This document shows positions 10,541 to 18,299 of a stretch of 20,981 bases of DNA, in pieces. The DNA is from Isoetes engelmannii (taxonomy: Eukaryota > Streptophyta > Lycopodiopsida > Isoetales > Isoetaceae), in the NCBI GenBank assembly GCA_011763485.2, contig JAANSK020275047.1, positions 1 through 20,981 on the forward strand, in the 5' to 3' direction. Position 1 is the first letter of the stretch, and each line of letters opens with the position of its first letter. A model generated the notes under the pieces. It was given only the letters and a program-made list of their open reading frames with translations, made no database searches and had not been told where the DNA came from. The translations under genes and the position numbers were made by a program.

Positions 10541-11700
10541 ATAGCACCATTCCGGATCTGCTTGTTGCAGCCGGACACATGCTTTAGCCGCTTAAGCAAA
10601 ACCAGGTTTGCTAATCAGGCAATGTGCAGCTGAAAAAATCGTTTCTTTGAAGAGGCTGTTTGCTTCGTGACATGGGTTGCCGTTCGTTGCACATTTCATT
10701 TTGAGTCACATGAAGTTGTCTTTTGGAGGCCAAGATATACGATTTTAAGGAACGAGGAGCTCTTGACCTTCTTGAATATGCGAATAATGGACACCTTCAG
10801 ATCAATTCGCAGATACTCCGGCAATCCCATGCTCCTAGGGCATGAACAATCCGGCTTCTGTATTCTTTTACGAGGTTCTTTGTTGATAGCATTTACAATT
10901 GTTTTCTGAGGTTCTTTGTTGATGGCATTTACAATTGTATTCTGATTAGGGCATACACGGGCGTTATACATTTCGGTTTCAGCCCTTTTTTTCTTCACGA
11001 ACGTTTTCATCCACATTTTCTTCTACATTCTCTAGTGCAATGGGATTCTTAAGAAGAGTAAGTGCATGTACGTCAAATCAGAGCTCTTGCATCTATATTT
11101 TCGTTCTTGCTCTTATTTTGAAGCCTCCAGTGATGGCGGTTTCGCTATTAATCCGTTGTAAGCAAGGCTGTAAGCCGCTTCTTGAGAAAGCTTTTAGCAA
11201 GGCCACGAAGTTAGAGACGTTCTCAGCCTTTGGACGAGAACAAATTTTCACTTGAGGTAAGATGTTTTGGCATACGCCTGGCATTTCCTGAGTTTTTTCC
11301 TGGGCCCTATGTATGTGGATATCGAAGTCATAAGACTCGGGTTTCTTAGGCTTTCTTGCTCGCTTCCGAGACCTGTGCATAGTGTTTTTTGGATTAATCA
11401 CAGTGATTGACAATAATGAAGAAATAGATAGGGTTTTTGAGACATGTTTTGTTCTTTTTTTTTCCCATTTCTTTTTGCTGTTGCATCACTTGAAAAGATC
11501 CAAAGCCTTACTGTTTTGGAGACGAATGACTTTTACATTGTTTTCTTTTAGAGCAGGCAAAGTTTCAACACTTTTAATATGATACCAGATGGATTTTGAA
11601 ATTGTGTAATAGCATATAACACAGCTAGTTTCTTCTCTGCAATTTTTCCTTTCTTTTTCCAGATGTGCAATCACGCAAGCGTTCTCCTGTAAGCATAAAA
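10541..11700. other. Intergenic; contains a 36-bp tandem duplication at 10872-10943
   Basis: Two copies of a 36-bp unit (10872-10907 and 10908-10943, core GAGGTTCTTTGTTGAT) differ at about two positions. The rest has only short open frames without a family signature. Confidence 0.6.
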
Positions 11701-11720
11701 ATTGGATGTGTGTGATTTCG

Positions 11721-11874
11721 GGACTTCGGTCATTTTCTTTGCATTGTTTCAGGACTTCGGTCCCCGTTTTGTTTGTTTACGGACCTCGGTCCCCCTTTGT
11801 ACTGTTCCTTCGCATGTCCAATTGGATGCTGCCTTGTGGCGCGACGTTAAATTTTTTATCTTATCTTATCTTTT
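11721..11874 (+). mobile_element. LINE 3' UTR copy with three GGAC-NNCG-GTC(C/A) units and (TCTTA)n tail
   Basis: Units GGACTTCGGTCA (11721), GGACTTCGGTCC (11752) and GGACCTCGGTCC (11781) are followed by CTTTGTACTGTT, TCGCATGTCCAATTGGATGC and GCGCGACGTTAAA. An ATCTTATCTTATCTTTT tail ends near 11874. The same order of blocks occurs on the minus strand at 15207-15016. The copy is 5'-truncated and non-coding. The left edge could lie up to 20 bases further left. Confidence 0.8.
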
Positions 11875-11883
11875 GAGTGAGGC

Positions 11884-12112
11884 CATCCACAAATCGTTCT
11901 TGCCTCCTCATTATTTATGTAACATCTATTTATTATTTGTTCCTTGAGTTTTTGTGCTACTATTGTAGATATTTGAAAAGAGGCGGATTGATGTTTTAAG
12001 ATGATAGAATGCTGCATGAAGATGTGGTCTATTCAATGGAGTAGCTGTGTGGAAGTGTTGGCTACTATAATTTAAGTTACAGATGTGGTCTCATATCCAA
12101 CATTATGCAGGC
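11884..12112. repeat. Segment duplicated at 13026-13165
   Basis: CATCCACAAATCG, the ATTATTTATGTA(A/G)CATC block, TTGAGTTTTTGTGCTACTAT and further on GTCTCATATCCAACATTATG recur in order at 13026-13165. The present copy carries roughly 90 extra bases in its middle (about 11976-12070). The partner copy starts exactly at the right border of the TRIM element. Confidence 0.75.
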
Positions 12113-12290
12113 GGTCAATATGCTCCATTCACAATATAAAGAGAATCGTTTCTTATGACCGATGTTAATCGTTTGAAGGGCCCTATCTCTCATCAGGTGA
12201 CCAGTTAAATCCCTCAGATGTTTGAGATTGTCTTATAACAAGATTGCAGGCCCTCATTTTGAGTTACAATAACTTTGAACGGCAAATGCC

Positions 12291-12332
12291 GTGCAGATTG
12301 TAAGATTGAAGGTGCAGATTGTAAGATTGGAG
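12291..12332. repeat. 21-bp tandem duplication
   Basis: 12291-12311 and 12312-12332 are two copies of a 21-base unit beginning GTGCAGATTGTAAGATTG, with one mismatch. Confidence 0.85.
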
Positions 12333-12584
12333 CAGTTTGAAGATCCTCTTAATAAAAAACAACTATCTTCAAGGATTTATTTCTCTAGAAACAACCCTGT
12401 TTGGTTGAATAATTCTAAATGTATCTCTCATCAGATTATTCAGGACTGGAATAGCTTTCTTAGTATTTACATGCAAATCATGTTCCATCTCTCATTCTTC
12501 GGCAACTCATTTGGCTGCCGCTCTTTCATTTTGCTGCCATGGGGAATGCTTTTTGAAGCTCTAAACTTTCTCTCTGGGCCATCC

Positions 12585-13025
12585 TGTAACGGACCCATGG
12601 GAGACCGCTCGAGATCTTGGTGTGGTGTTTCCTGATACCACCATAAGAGGGTGGGATGGATTTCCCATAAACATCCGGATGTTTTGGCCAGTTGGTTAGG
12701 TCGGGGTGGTTAAGGAACGTTACAGTTGGTATCAGAGCAGGTCTCGAGTTCGAGTCTCCATGGGTGCCTATATGCATGGGTAATTTGCACAGACTTGGTA
12801 ATCATAGTAATCATTGACATGGTATGACATAGACATGGTATAACCTTGGATGCTCGAGGACGAGCATATACTTAGTGGGAGAGACTGTAACGGACCCATG
12901 GGAGACCGCTCGAGATCTTGGTGTGGTGTTTCCTGATACCACCATAAGAGGGTGGGATGCATTTCCCATAAACATTCGGATGTTTTGGCCAGTTGGTTAG
13001 GTCGGGGTGGTTAAGGAACGTTACA
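12585..13025 (+). mobile_element. TRIM: complete miniature LTR retroelement
   Basis: Two 140-bp LTRs (12585-12724 and 12886-13025) start TGTAACGGACCC and end AACGTTACA. They differ at two positions (about 1.4%), so the insertion is young, probably under a few million years whatever rate is assumed. A primer-binding site TGGTATCAGAGC, complementary to initiator methionine tRNA, starts three bases after LTR 1. A purine-rich tract AGTGGGAGAGAC precedes LTR 2. The 5-bp target duplication CATCC lies at 12580-12584 and 13026-13030. The interior is only 161 bp and non-coding, so movement would have needed proteins from another element. The GAGGACGAGC motif before the polypurine tract resembles that position in plant Ty3/gypsy chromoviruses (inference). 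Confidence 0.95.
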
Positions 13026-13165
13026 CATCCACAAATCGTCCTTGCCTCATTATTTATGTAGCATCTATTTATTATTCATTCCTTGAGTTTTTGTGCTACT
13101 ATTGCTGATATTTGATGATATTTAAGCTGCAGATCTGGTCTCATATCCAACATTATGGAGGAGTC
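13026..13165. repeat. Second copy of the 11884-12112 segment, shorter
   Basis: The copy begins with the TRIM's right target duplication CATCC and continues with ACAAATCGTCCTTGCC, then GTGCTACTATTG and GGTCTCATATCCAACATTATGG. It lacks the central extra bases of the 11884 copy. Confidence 0.75.
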
Positions 13166-13169
13166 AATA

Positions 13170-13481
13170 TGCTGCTACTATATGGGCAGGCAAATAGTGG
13201 AAACTATTAGTGTGGTATCGCTCCTTGAGGAGGAGAAGGAATCAATGCGGAAAGTGCCATGAGTATAGCGCAATACACTAAGGAAGAAAGGAGCTGCCAC
13301 CACGCGTAAACACTATTGCCACTATCTACAGATTTCCATGTATATGCCTAGGGTACCTAACAGTGATGAAGATATGAAAGAGGTTGAATGTGCAATTGGC
13401 ATTATGTACATGACAGACCATGAGATTTTGTCAAAGCAGACTTGCACTGCTGTGATGCCTAAATGTCTTCATGCAAGGTAG
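13170..13481 (+). pseudogene. Exon-like coding relic, unidentified
   Basis: One frame reads IVETISVVSLLEEEKESMRK, then after two stops close together (near 13259 and 13265) continues as GAATTRKHYCHYLQISMYMP, DEDMKEVECAIGIMYMTDH and QTCTAVMPKCLHAR. It stops in AGGTAG, which would also serve as a donor (AG|GTAGCT). Its length in one frame and its composition suggest former coding sequence. I do not recognise the family. It lies upstream of a Helitron 3' end and could be a captured gene fragment. Confidence 0.4.
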
Positions 13482-14179
13482 CTTTGCTTGCCCTAGTCAT
13501 ACTATGATGCAAAGTGGGAGCCATAAATTGAGTTGTTGTATTCCGTCCTAGATAGCTTTGAAATATTGAACAAGTTTGAAAATTTTATCTATTTCATATT
13601 CTGATGCTCTTTTGTTGTTCATGGCTCCTAAAAAATTGGCTAATAATCTCATTGTGTGCATCCTCAGGTATTTGGTCCTATCTGAAAATTTAAAAAGGCA
13701 CTGAGTAAATGAGAGCTCTTTCCCAACCAAGCATTCTTCGTAAGAATGTTACAAGAACTATTGATGGGTTCACTAGACTGCAATGGGGATTTATAAAGGG
13801 AATATGGTGATTTTGGCAAGAATGTCATATGAGCAATACATAAAATGTTCTTTTCCTCTGAAGAGGCAGAGGCTGGTATTTATAGTAGTTCATTCAAAGG
13901 AACATAATCATTTGTTCATTTGAAGTGATGTCGTGGCTTAGATCAAACATTGTTTTAATTCTACAGATGTAACATTAAGATTGTAGCAACATAATAACAT
14001 GGCACATTCCTTCAAACTCTTCTTAACTTTAAATAGTTGTTTTCTATGACTCTAACGTGCTAAAATAGATGCTTCATGGTATTGTAAAAACCAATTGTAC
14101 TTTCAAATGCTAGGTTTGAAGTCGTTTCTTGATTTCGTTACAACATTGTTAAACCCATATAAATAACAATCTCTCCTTA
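13482..14179. other. Non-coding, possibly Helitron interior
   Basis: No gene or repeat was recognised. If the Helitron 3' end at 14209 is real, this stretch is probably inside the element, but no 5'-TC terminus could be assigned. Confidence 0.4.
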
Positions 14180-14209
14180 TGCCCGGCATCGCCGGGCACC
14201 AGTTTCTAG
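14180..14209 (+). mobile_element. Helitron 3' terminus
   Basis: A perfect 8-bp stem with a 3-base loop (TGCCCGGC-ATC-GCCGGGCA, 14180-14198) is followed 11 bases later by CTAG and a host T (14206-14210). A GC-rich hairpin 10-12 bases before a CTRR end, inserted next to T, is the diagnostic 3' end of plant Helitrons. The DNA around it is AT-rich, which makes the hairpin stand out. Confidence 0.75.
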
Positions 14210-14210
14210 T

Positions 14211-15015
14211 ATATATATAAGGAAAATGTTATAAGAATATTAAGATACAATAAAAACACAATGAAACATTGACACAACCATATCTCATATTTTAAATCAA
14301 TCTCATATTTTAGATCAATCTGTTTAAATTTCAATTCTTGCTTTGCCAACCAACCAAACCAACCAACCATCCTCCACCTATCAAGCTAAGCTAATGACGT
14401 GTAAAAGATGCTTAAGCTATATCTCCTGTCTATGTGTGTTGCATGGCTCTTGCACAATGTAGTTTAGCTGAAAATTCCATTCAGAAAATTTACGGTAAAT
14501 GAAATTACTCCTCCTATGGTGAGAGGAGAATGATCATGCACTTGAAGTTATATTTTAAATGGTTGACAAAACAGGCAGCCTATTACACCACACCTACAAA
14601 ACATTTGCAAGGACAACCCACAATGTGTCAACACCTCATTTTTCTAATGCAGGCTCCAGGTTGGCATGATTTCAGATACAAGGTTAGAAGATTTGTTTGA
14701 CCTGGACTCTGGTGTTCAACTGATACAATCAACAAATAAAACGACAACGCCAATCAGTAGAATTAATCATAATCTCAATAATGTCCAGTCCTTAGGAGAA
14801 TTAACCACCCAACCCGGCTCAACTAGCAAGAATTCCTTATCTTGCGGCTAAACAGGGTTCTTGGATCAATCTGCAATGCAAGCCAATCACTCATGACAAG
14901 TTCACTAGTAAAAGCTTAAGCAAGAGGCAAATCGATTATCAAAACCCAAAACTATTTTGCCCAAAAGGTCTTTTAGGTGGATCCTCAAAATATCCAAGAT
15001 AAATGGCAAATAATG
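14211..15015. other. Intergenic with short simple repeats
   Basis: It contains a duplicated TCTCATATTTTA(A/G)ATCAA unit (about 14283-14322) and an (AACC)n-like run near 14345-14370. The short open frame at 14666-14848 has no family signature. No gene was identified. Confidence 0.5.
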
Positions 15016-15078
15016 AGATAAGATAAGATAAGATAAGATAAGATAAGATAAGATAAGATAAGATAAGATAAGATAAGA
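15016..15078. repeat. (TAAGA)n microsatellite, the LINE tail
   Basis: About 12.5 perfect 5-base units. On the minus strand this is (TCTTA)n directly after the LINE 3' UTR. The 11.8 kb copy has a shorter tail of the same unit, so the tract is the element's own 3' tail rather than an independent microsatellite. Confidence 0.9.
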
Positions 15079-15090
15079 CAGTATTTTTAA

Positions 15091-15130
15091 CGTCGCACCA
15101 CAAAGGCAGCATCCAATTGGACATGCGACG
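15091..15130 (-). promoter_or_regulatory. Terminal stem-loop of the LINE 3' UTR
   Basis: CGTCGCA (15091-15097) pairs perfectly with TGCGACG (15124-15130) around a 26-base loop that contains the palindrome TCCAATTGGA. It lies just before the tail. The loop is well conserved in the 11.8 kb copy (4-bp stem kept) and partly in the 8.7 kb copy. By analogy with LINE families whose RT recognises a 3' stem-loop (for example eel UnaL2) it may be the reverse transcriptase binding site; this is inference. Confidence 0.6.
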
Positions 15131-15148
15131 GCCAAAACAGTACAAAGG

Positions 15149-15207
15149 GGACCGAAGTCCATTTCAAAAGGGACCGAAGTCCTCAAACAAAAGAGGGACC
15201 GGAGTCC
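15149..15207 (-). promoter_or_regulatory. Three UNCG-tetraloop hairpin units in the LINE 3' UTR
   Basis: On the minus strand: GGAC-TCCG-GTCC (15207-15196), GGAC-TTCG-GTCC (15182-15171) and GGAC-TTCG-GTCC (15160-15149). The four-base stems are perfect, and UUCG and UCCG both belong to the very stable UNCG tetraloop class closed by C-G. The units are spaced 22 and 25 bases apart with unrelated U-rich spacers. Confidence 0.8.
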
Positions 15208-16183
15208 TGAAACAGCGCATCTAACGTTTATGCTATATGCATTTACAGTATTTACAGCTTATTATTTTGCATCTAAGAATATCCCAGCCATGGGTCATGA
15301 GGCCACTGGTCACGAATGATCGCAGCCGCCCCTCCCCTGTACACTGCCCATTTCATGTGTGATCTAGCTTCCCGTACTTTGCGTAACTCCTCCCTTCGGC
15401 AACAGAGCTGCACTGGCGTGAGGTCTTCCTGCACTGAGAATCTGGTATTCCGAAGATGATTGCCATGCTGGAGCATGTGCAATCTGTCTTGCCGTGCTCG
15501 AAAGCGGACCAAAATATGGCGTGGTCGATCTGGCCGCTGGGCGCCAACCCTGTATGCTGTCTCGATTCGTGGGCATGGAATATGCATGATATATGTGAAG
15601 AAACACTCGGCCTCCTCTTTGCCCTCTATATCTGAGGCCGCTACTGGACTCGGGGAGTCCCACAATCCGCAAATTCAAAGTTTTGTCCTCCAAATTCTCG
15701 TTAAGCTCTGGACCCCGTGTATGGGGTGTATGTGAAGGACATGCTGAGCTAGAGGCCTCTGCAGGCTCTGTCTGCGTGGCCATATCTGTCTGAGATGGGA
15801 CAAAAGTCTGAGTAGTTGTCTCTATATAAGATGGAGCAACAGTCTAAGTGGCTGCGTCCACTACTTCTTTAACCAAAGGAACCTGTGATGCCAAGATAGA
15901 AGAATAGAGCTCTGCAAGATATGTATACAAGGCTGGCCGATCAATATGTGCACGGTCTCCTTCAAAATCCACATGTTCTGCCGAATCAACAAAAAGGGGG
16001 GGGGGGCTCTGTCTGGATAGATACGGGAAGTAAGGAAGGACTATATGCTGCGTTTCTAATTGAAAAGAGCGGCCCGAAAAAGTAATCGTGGACCTCAAAA
16101 ATACCTCGGCGATGGGGCGAATCACGAACCAAATCGCTGGATGGGGCCAAGTCTTGATCGATCCAGGGGAAAGATGGACCCAC

Positions 16184-16523
16184 GGCTGGTCTGCTAGGCG
16201 CCGCCTTCTGCTAGGCGCTCAGGAAGGAAATGAGAGAGAAATATAAAAGGTAAAGGAAGGTGAATTCAATGCATTGGCCTGCAGATCGGATCTTTCGAAT
16301 CCTTCTCGGAACCAATCTGGCAAGTCTGAATATAGACCTACGTCTAGATTCAAGGTAACGGGTCGTCACCTGTTATCAGCCATTTAGCCATTCAGATAGT
16401 TGATAGTCATTTGGATATTTAACCAAGTAATCGTTAATAAATCCCTGTGAAGTACGATTTTATTATTTTTGGACAATACCTGAATTTGTGGACTTTCCTT
16501 AAAAGCCCTGCTTCAACAACAAA
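16184..16523. other. Repeat-flanking DNA, nothing recognised
   Basis: Upstream side of the ORF1-bearing LINE fragment. A short duplicated CTGCTAGGCGC motif is at 16188-16218. The true 5' border of the element was not found. Confidence 0.4.
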
Positions 16524-17207
16524 CTAACAGACATCCCCAGCGAATGCTACATATGTTTTAGCAACAAGCACATGAATCTTGAGAGTGTTGGGTAGCTCCT
16601 TCCTACTGGAAGGAGCCCAAGCATATTTGATAGTCTTTATCTCAATGCGATCACTAGTAGTTGTTGGCCTCCATTCCTTCTTCTAACAATGACAACATTA
16701 AAAGGATATAGTTGGTTCCTAGCAGGGACTGGCTCCCACCAAGTGACATGAATGGTCTCGAAATTCAGCTTCTTATCGTCTATCTAAGGCTCTTCAGTAG
16801 CATATCCTAATCAAGTGGGGCATCTTTGTTTACATGAGTTGGCCAACCTGACATCACCATCAGGGATGTATCCCTCTATTAATCATTTCAATCTAGAACT
16901 TACAATAACGGCAGGAAACATGTTTGTTGAAGATAATGAAAGGTATAGAAACACATTAAATGCGTTATTCGTCCAGGAAGGTCTTTACTTCAAGTCCGCG
17001 AGTATGCTTAGAATAGCTAATGCTAACTTCAGAGAAAGTGCCTTCCTGTTGCAAAGTACAGTACTCCATATGTAATGAAATAGTCAGGAACACTTCGGTG
17101 ACGAGTCTATAAAGATACGAAACCAGTCCCCTAGGTATGACGTCATAGAAGTGCCAGATTTCACATTCTAGATGAATCAAAGTGCACCTGGTTAATTGTA
17201 TTGCCAT
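16524..17207 (-). pseudogene. Unidentified old coding-like DNA, broken
   Basis: Several short minus-strand open segments have protein-like character, for example ETIHVTWWEPVPARNQL near 16758-16700, KYAWAPSSRKELPNTLKIH ending at a stop at 16524, and an 80-residue frame at 17207-16965. Their spacing suggests decayed coding sequence of unknown origin. It could be a host pseudogene or a fossil of a mobile or viral element; I do not recognise a family and give no function. Confidence 0.35.
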
Positions 17208-17439
17208 GTTACTATCTTCTATCCGCCTTCATTTGGGGTTCGAGGGTATTGGCTCGGCATCTATCTTCATGCGTATCATGATAGTGCCAGAGAATAAAAG
17301 AACCATTAGCCTCTCCTAGAGTTCATGTTCAACGCATTGTCAAAGCCTATGTATCTTCATTAGTTAAGGACGAAGTGAAGAATCCTATTTGGATCCACTA
17401 TCTTCAGATCAACAGTTATGTATAACTCTTTTGAATATT

Positions 17440-17825
17440 GTATATTACAAGGTGGCAGCAAGGGGGATGCACTCATATAAAGGGAGGGGTATACTATCTG
17501 CGTGCAAGGTGTAGCAAAAAACCCCCCGTATACGAATTTTGAAGAAGCCAGCTTTGACCCCTTCTGAATAAATTTTACCTAGGCTAGTGGCCAAAACCCT
17601 AAAAAAAAGGACCCCCTACCAAACATATATGTACGTAAATGGGTCAAAAAAATCCCCTCCCCATGCATGCAGATAGGTTATACCGAAAAAGGGTAAACCC
17701 CCCTTGGGTTGCGGGTGGCTTTGCTCTGGTGGACAATTTCTCCACTGGGTTTTCAGTCCGCCATCCATGTCTGTACTTTCTTCTGATTAATAGAGTGTCA
17801 GGTCCTTCCAAAAAAAAAAAAAAAA
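17440..17825 (+). mobile_element. Retroposon 3' end with poly(A), family unknown
   Basis: A 3'-UTR-like stretch ends in TGTCAGGTCCTTCC followed by about 16 A (17810-17825). The upstream sequence has repeated runs of A followed by runs of C. No target duplication or internal promoter boxes could be assigned, so LINE, SINE or processed transcript cannot be separated. Confidence 0.4.
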
Positions 17826-17899
17826 TGTTCACTGTTTACAAAATAGTGAAGCTATATCAATACAAGTAACTTGGGCAAACGGCTCATTTCCAAGCTTGG

Positions 17900-18110
17900 A
17901 AATTGGGCGCCCTCCTATTTGGGCTGACCAAATAGGGCAACTGCCCCATTTTGACCTAAGAAGGTATTGTAAAAAGTTAAGGAAACAAGAAACCCCAAAA
18001 TAATAATTGCCACCCAAATTGGGCGCCCGCCCTCTTTGGGCTGACCACCCGCCCTATTTGGGCTCACCAAACTGAGTGCCTGCCCTATTTTGGTGCACAA
18101 GATTAGCCCC
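17900..18110. repeat. GC-rich degenerate repeat of GCCCTATTTGGGCTGACCA units
   Basis: Related units occur at about 17907-17932, 18022-18047, 18048-18070 and 18076-18100. The first contains a perfect 9-bp hairpin (CCTATTTGG...CCAAATAGG). The repeats stand out from the AT-rich surroundings. Origin unknown. Confidence 0.6.
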
Positions 18111-18274
18111 TACAAACTCGCTTAACAAGTTTGCACCACCAAGTTAAGTGCCTTCAGCATGCTGAGTCCTATATGTTCACTTACAAGCACCAGATATGAG
18201 TCAAGCTAGTATCATAATGAATTATTGACGACAACATTGTTAGCAGAACTAATAACTATATGATTTTCACACAC

Positions 18275-18298
18275 AAAAAAAAAAAAAAAAAAAAAAAA
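18275..18298 (+). repeat. Poly(A) tract, probable plus-strand retroposon tail
   Basis: About 24 consecutive A residues after CACAC, lying where the minus-strand LINE ORF2 sequence ends. It is in the wrong orientation to be that LINE's tail. It could end a plus-strand retroposon inserted here (17826-18298 or longer). Confidence 0.5.
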
Positions 18299-18299
18299 T

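Larger units (their letters stand above)
15079..16183 (-). mobile_element. L1-family LINE fragment: ORF1p-like region plus structured 3' UTR
   Basis: Minus-strand frames at 16125-15844, 15783-15364 and 15665-15273 together resemble the L1 ORF1 protein. After a weakly conserved N-terminal part comes LNLRIVGLPE (start of an RRM-like fold), then RIETAYRVGAQRPDRPRHIL and VRFRARQDRLHMLQH, then FSVQEDLTPVQLC and REELRKVREA (L1 ORF1p C-terminal domain pattern). It is broken by frame changes and stops. Only about 65 bases after the ORF1 stop the 3' UTR begins, with hairpin units at 15196-15207, 15171-15182 and 15149-15160, a terminal stem-loop (15130-15091) and the (TCTTA)n tail. No ORF2 lies between, so this copy is ORF1-only, by internal deletion or as a non-autonomous lineage. 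Target duplications were not found. Confidence 0.75.

Noticed and set aside
12725-12770. tRNA-like sequence (TATCAGAGC followed by GTTCGAGTC, resembling a B box)
   Set aside because: It sits directly after the LTR as the primer-binding site; there is no full cloverleaf or A box at the right spacing.
14905-15186. Minus-strand frames with LSYLI repeats that look like a repetitive membrane protein
   Set aside because: They are only the translation of the (TCTTA)n tail and the LINE 3' UTR.
17639-17869. Plus-strand 76-residue frame
   Set aside because: It runs through a retroposon end and its poly(A) (poly-lysine) and has no family signature.
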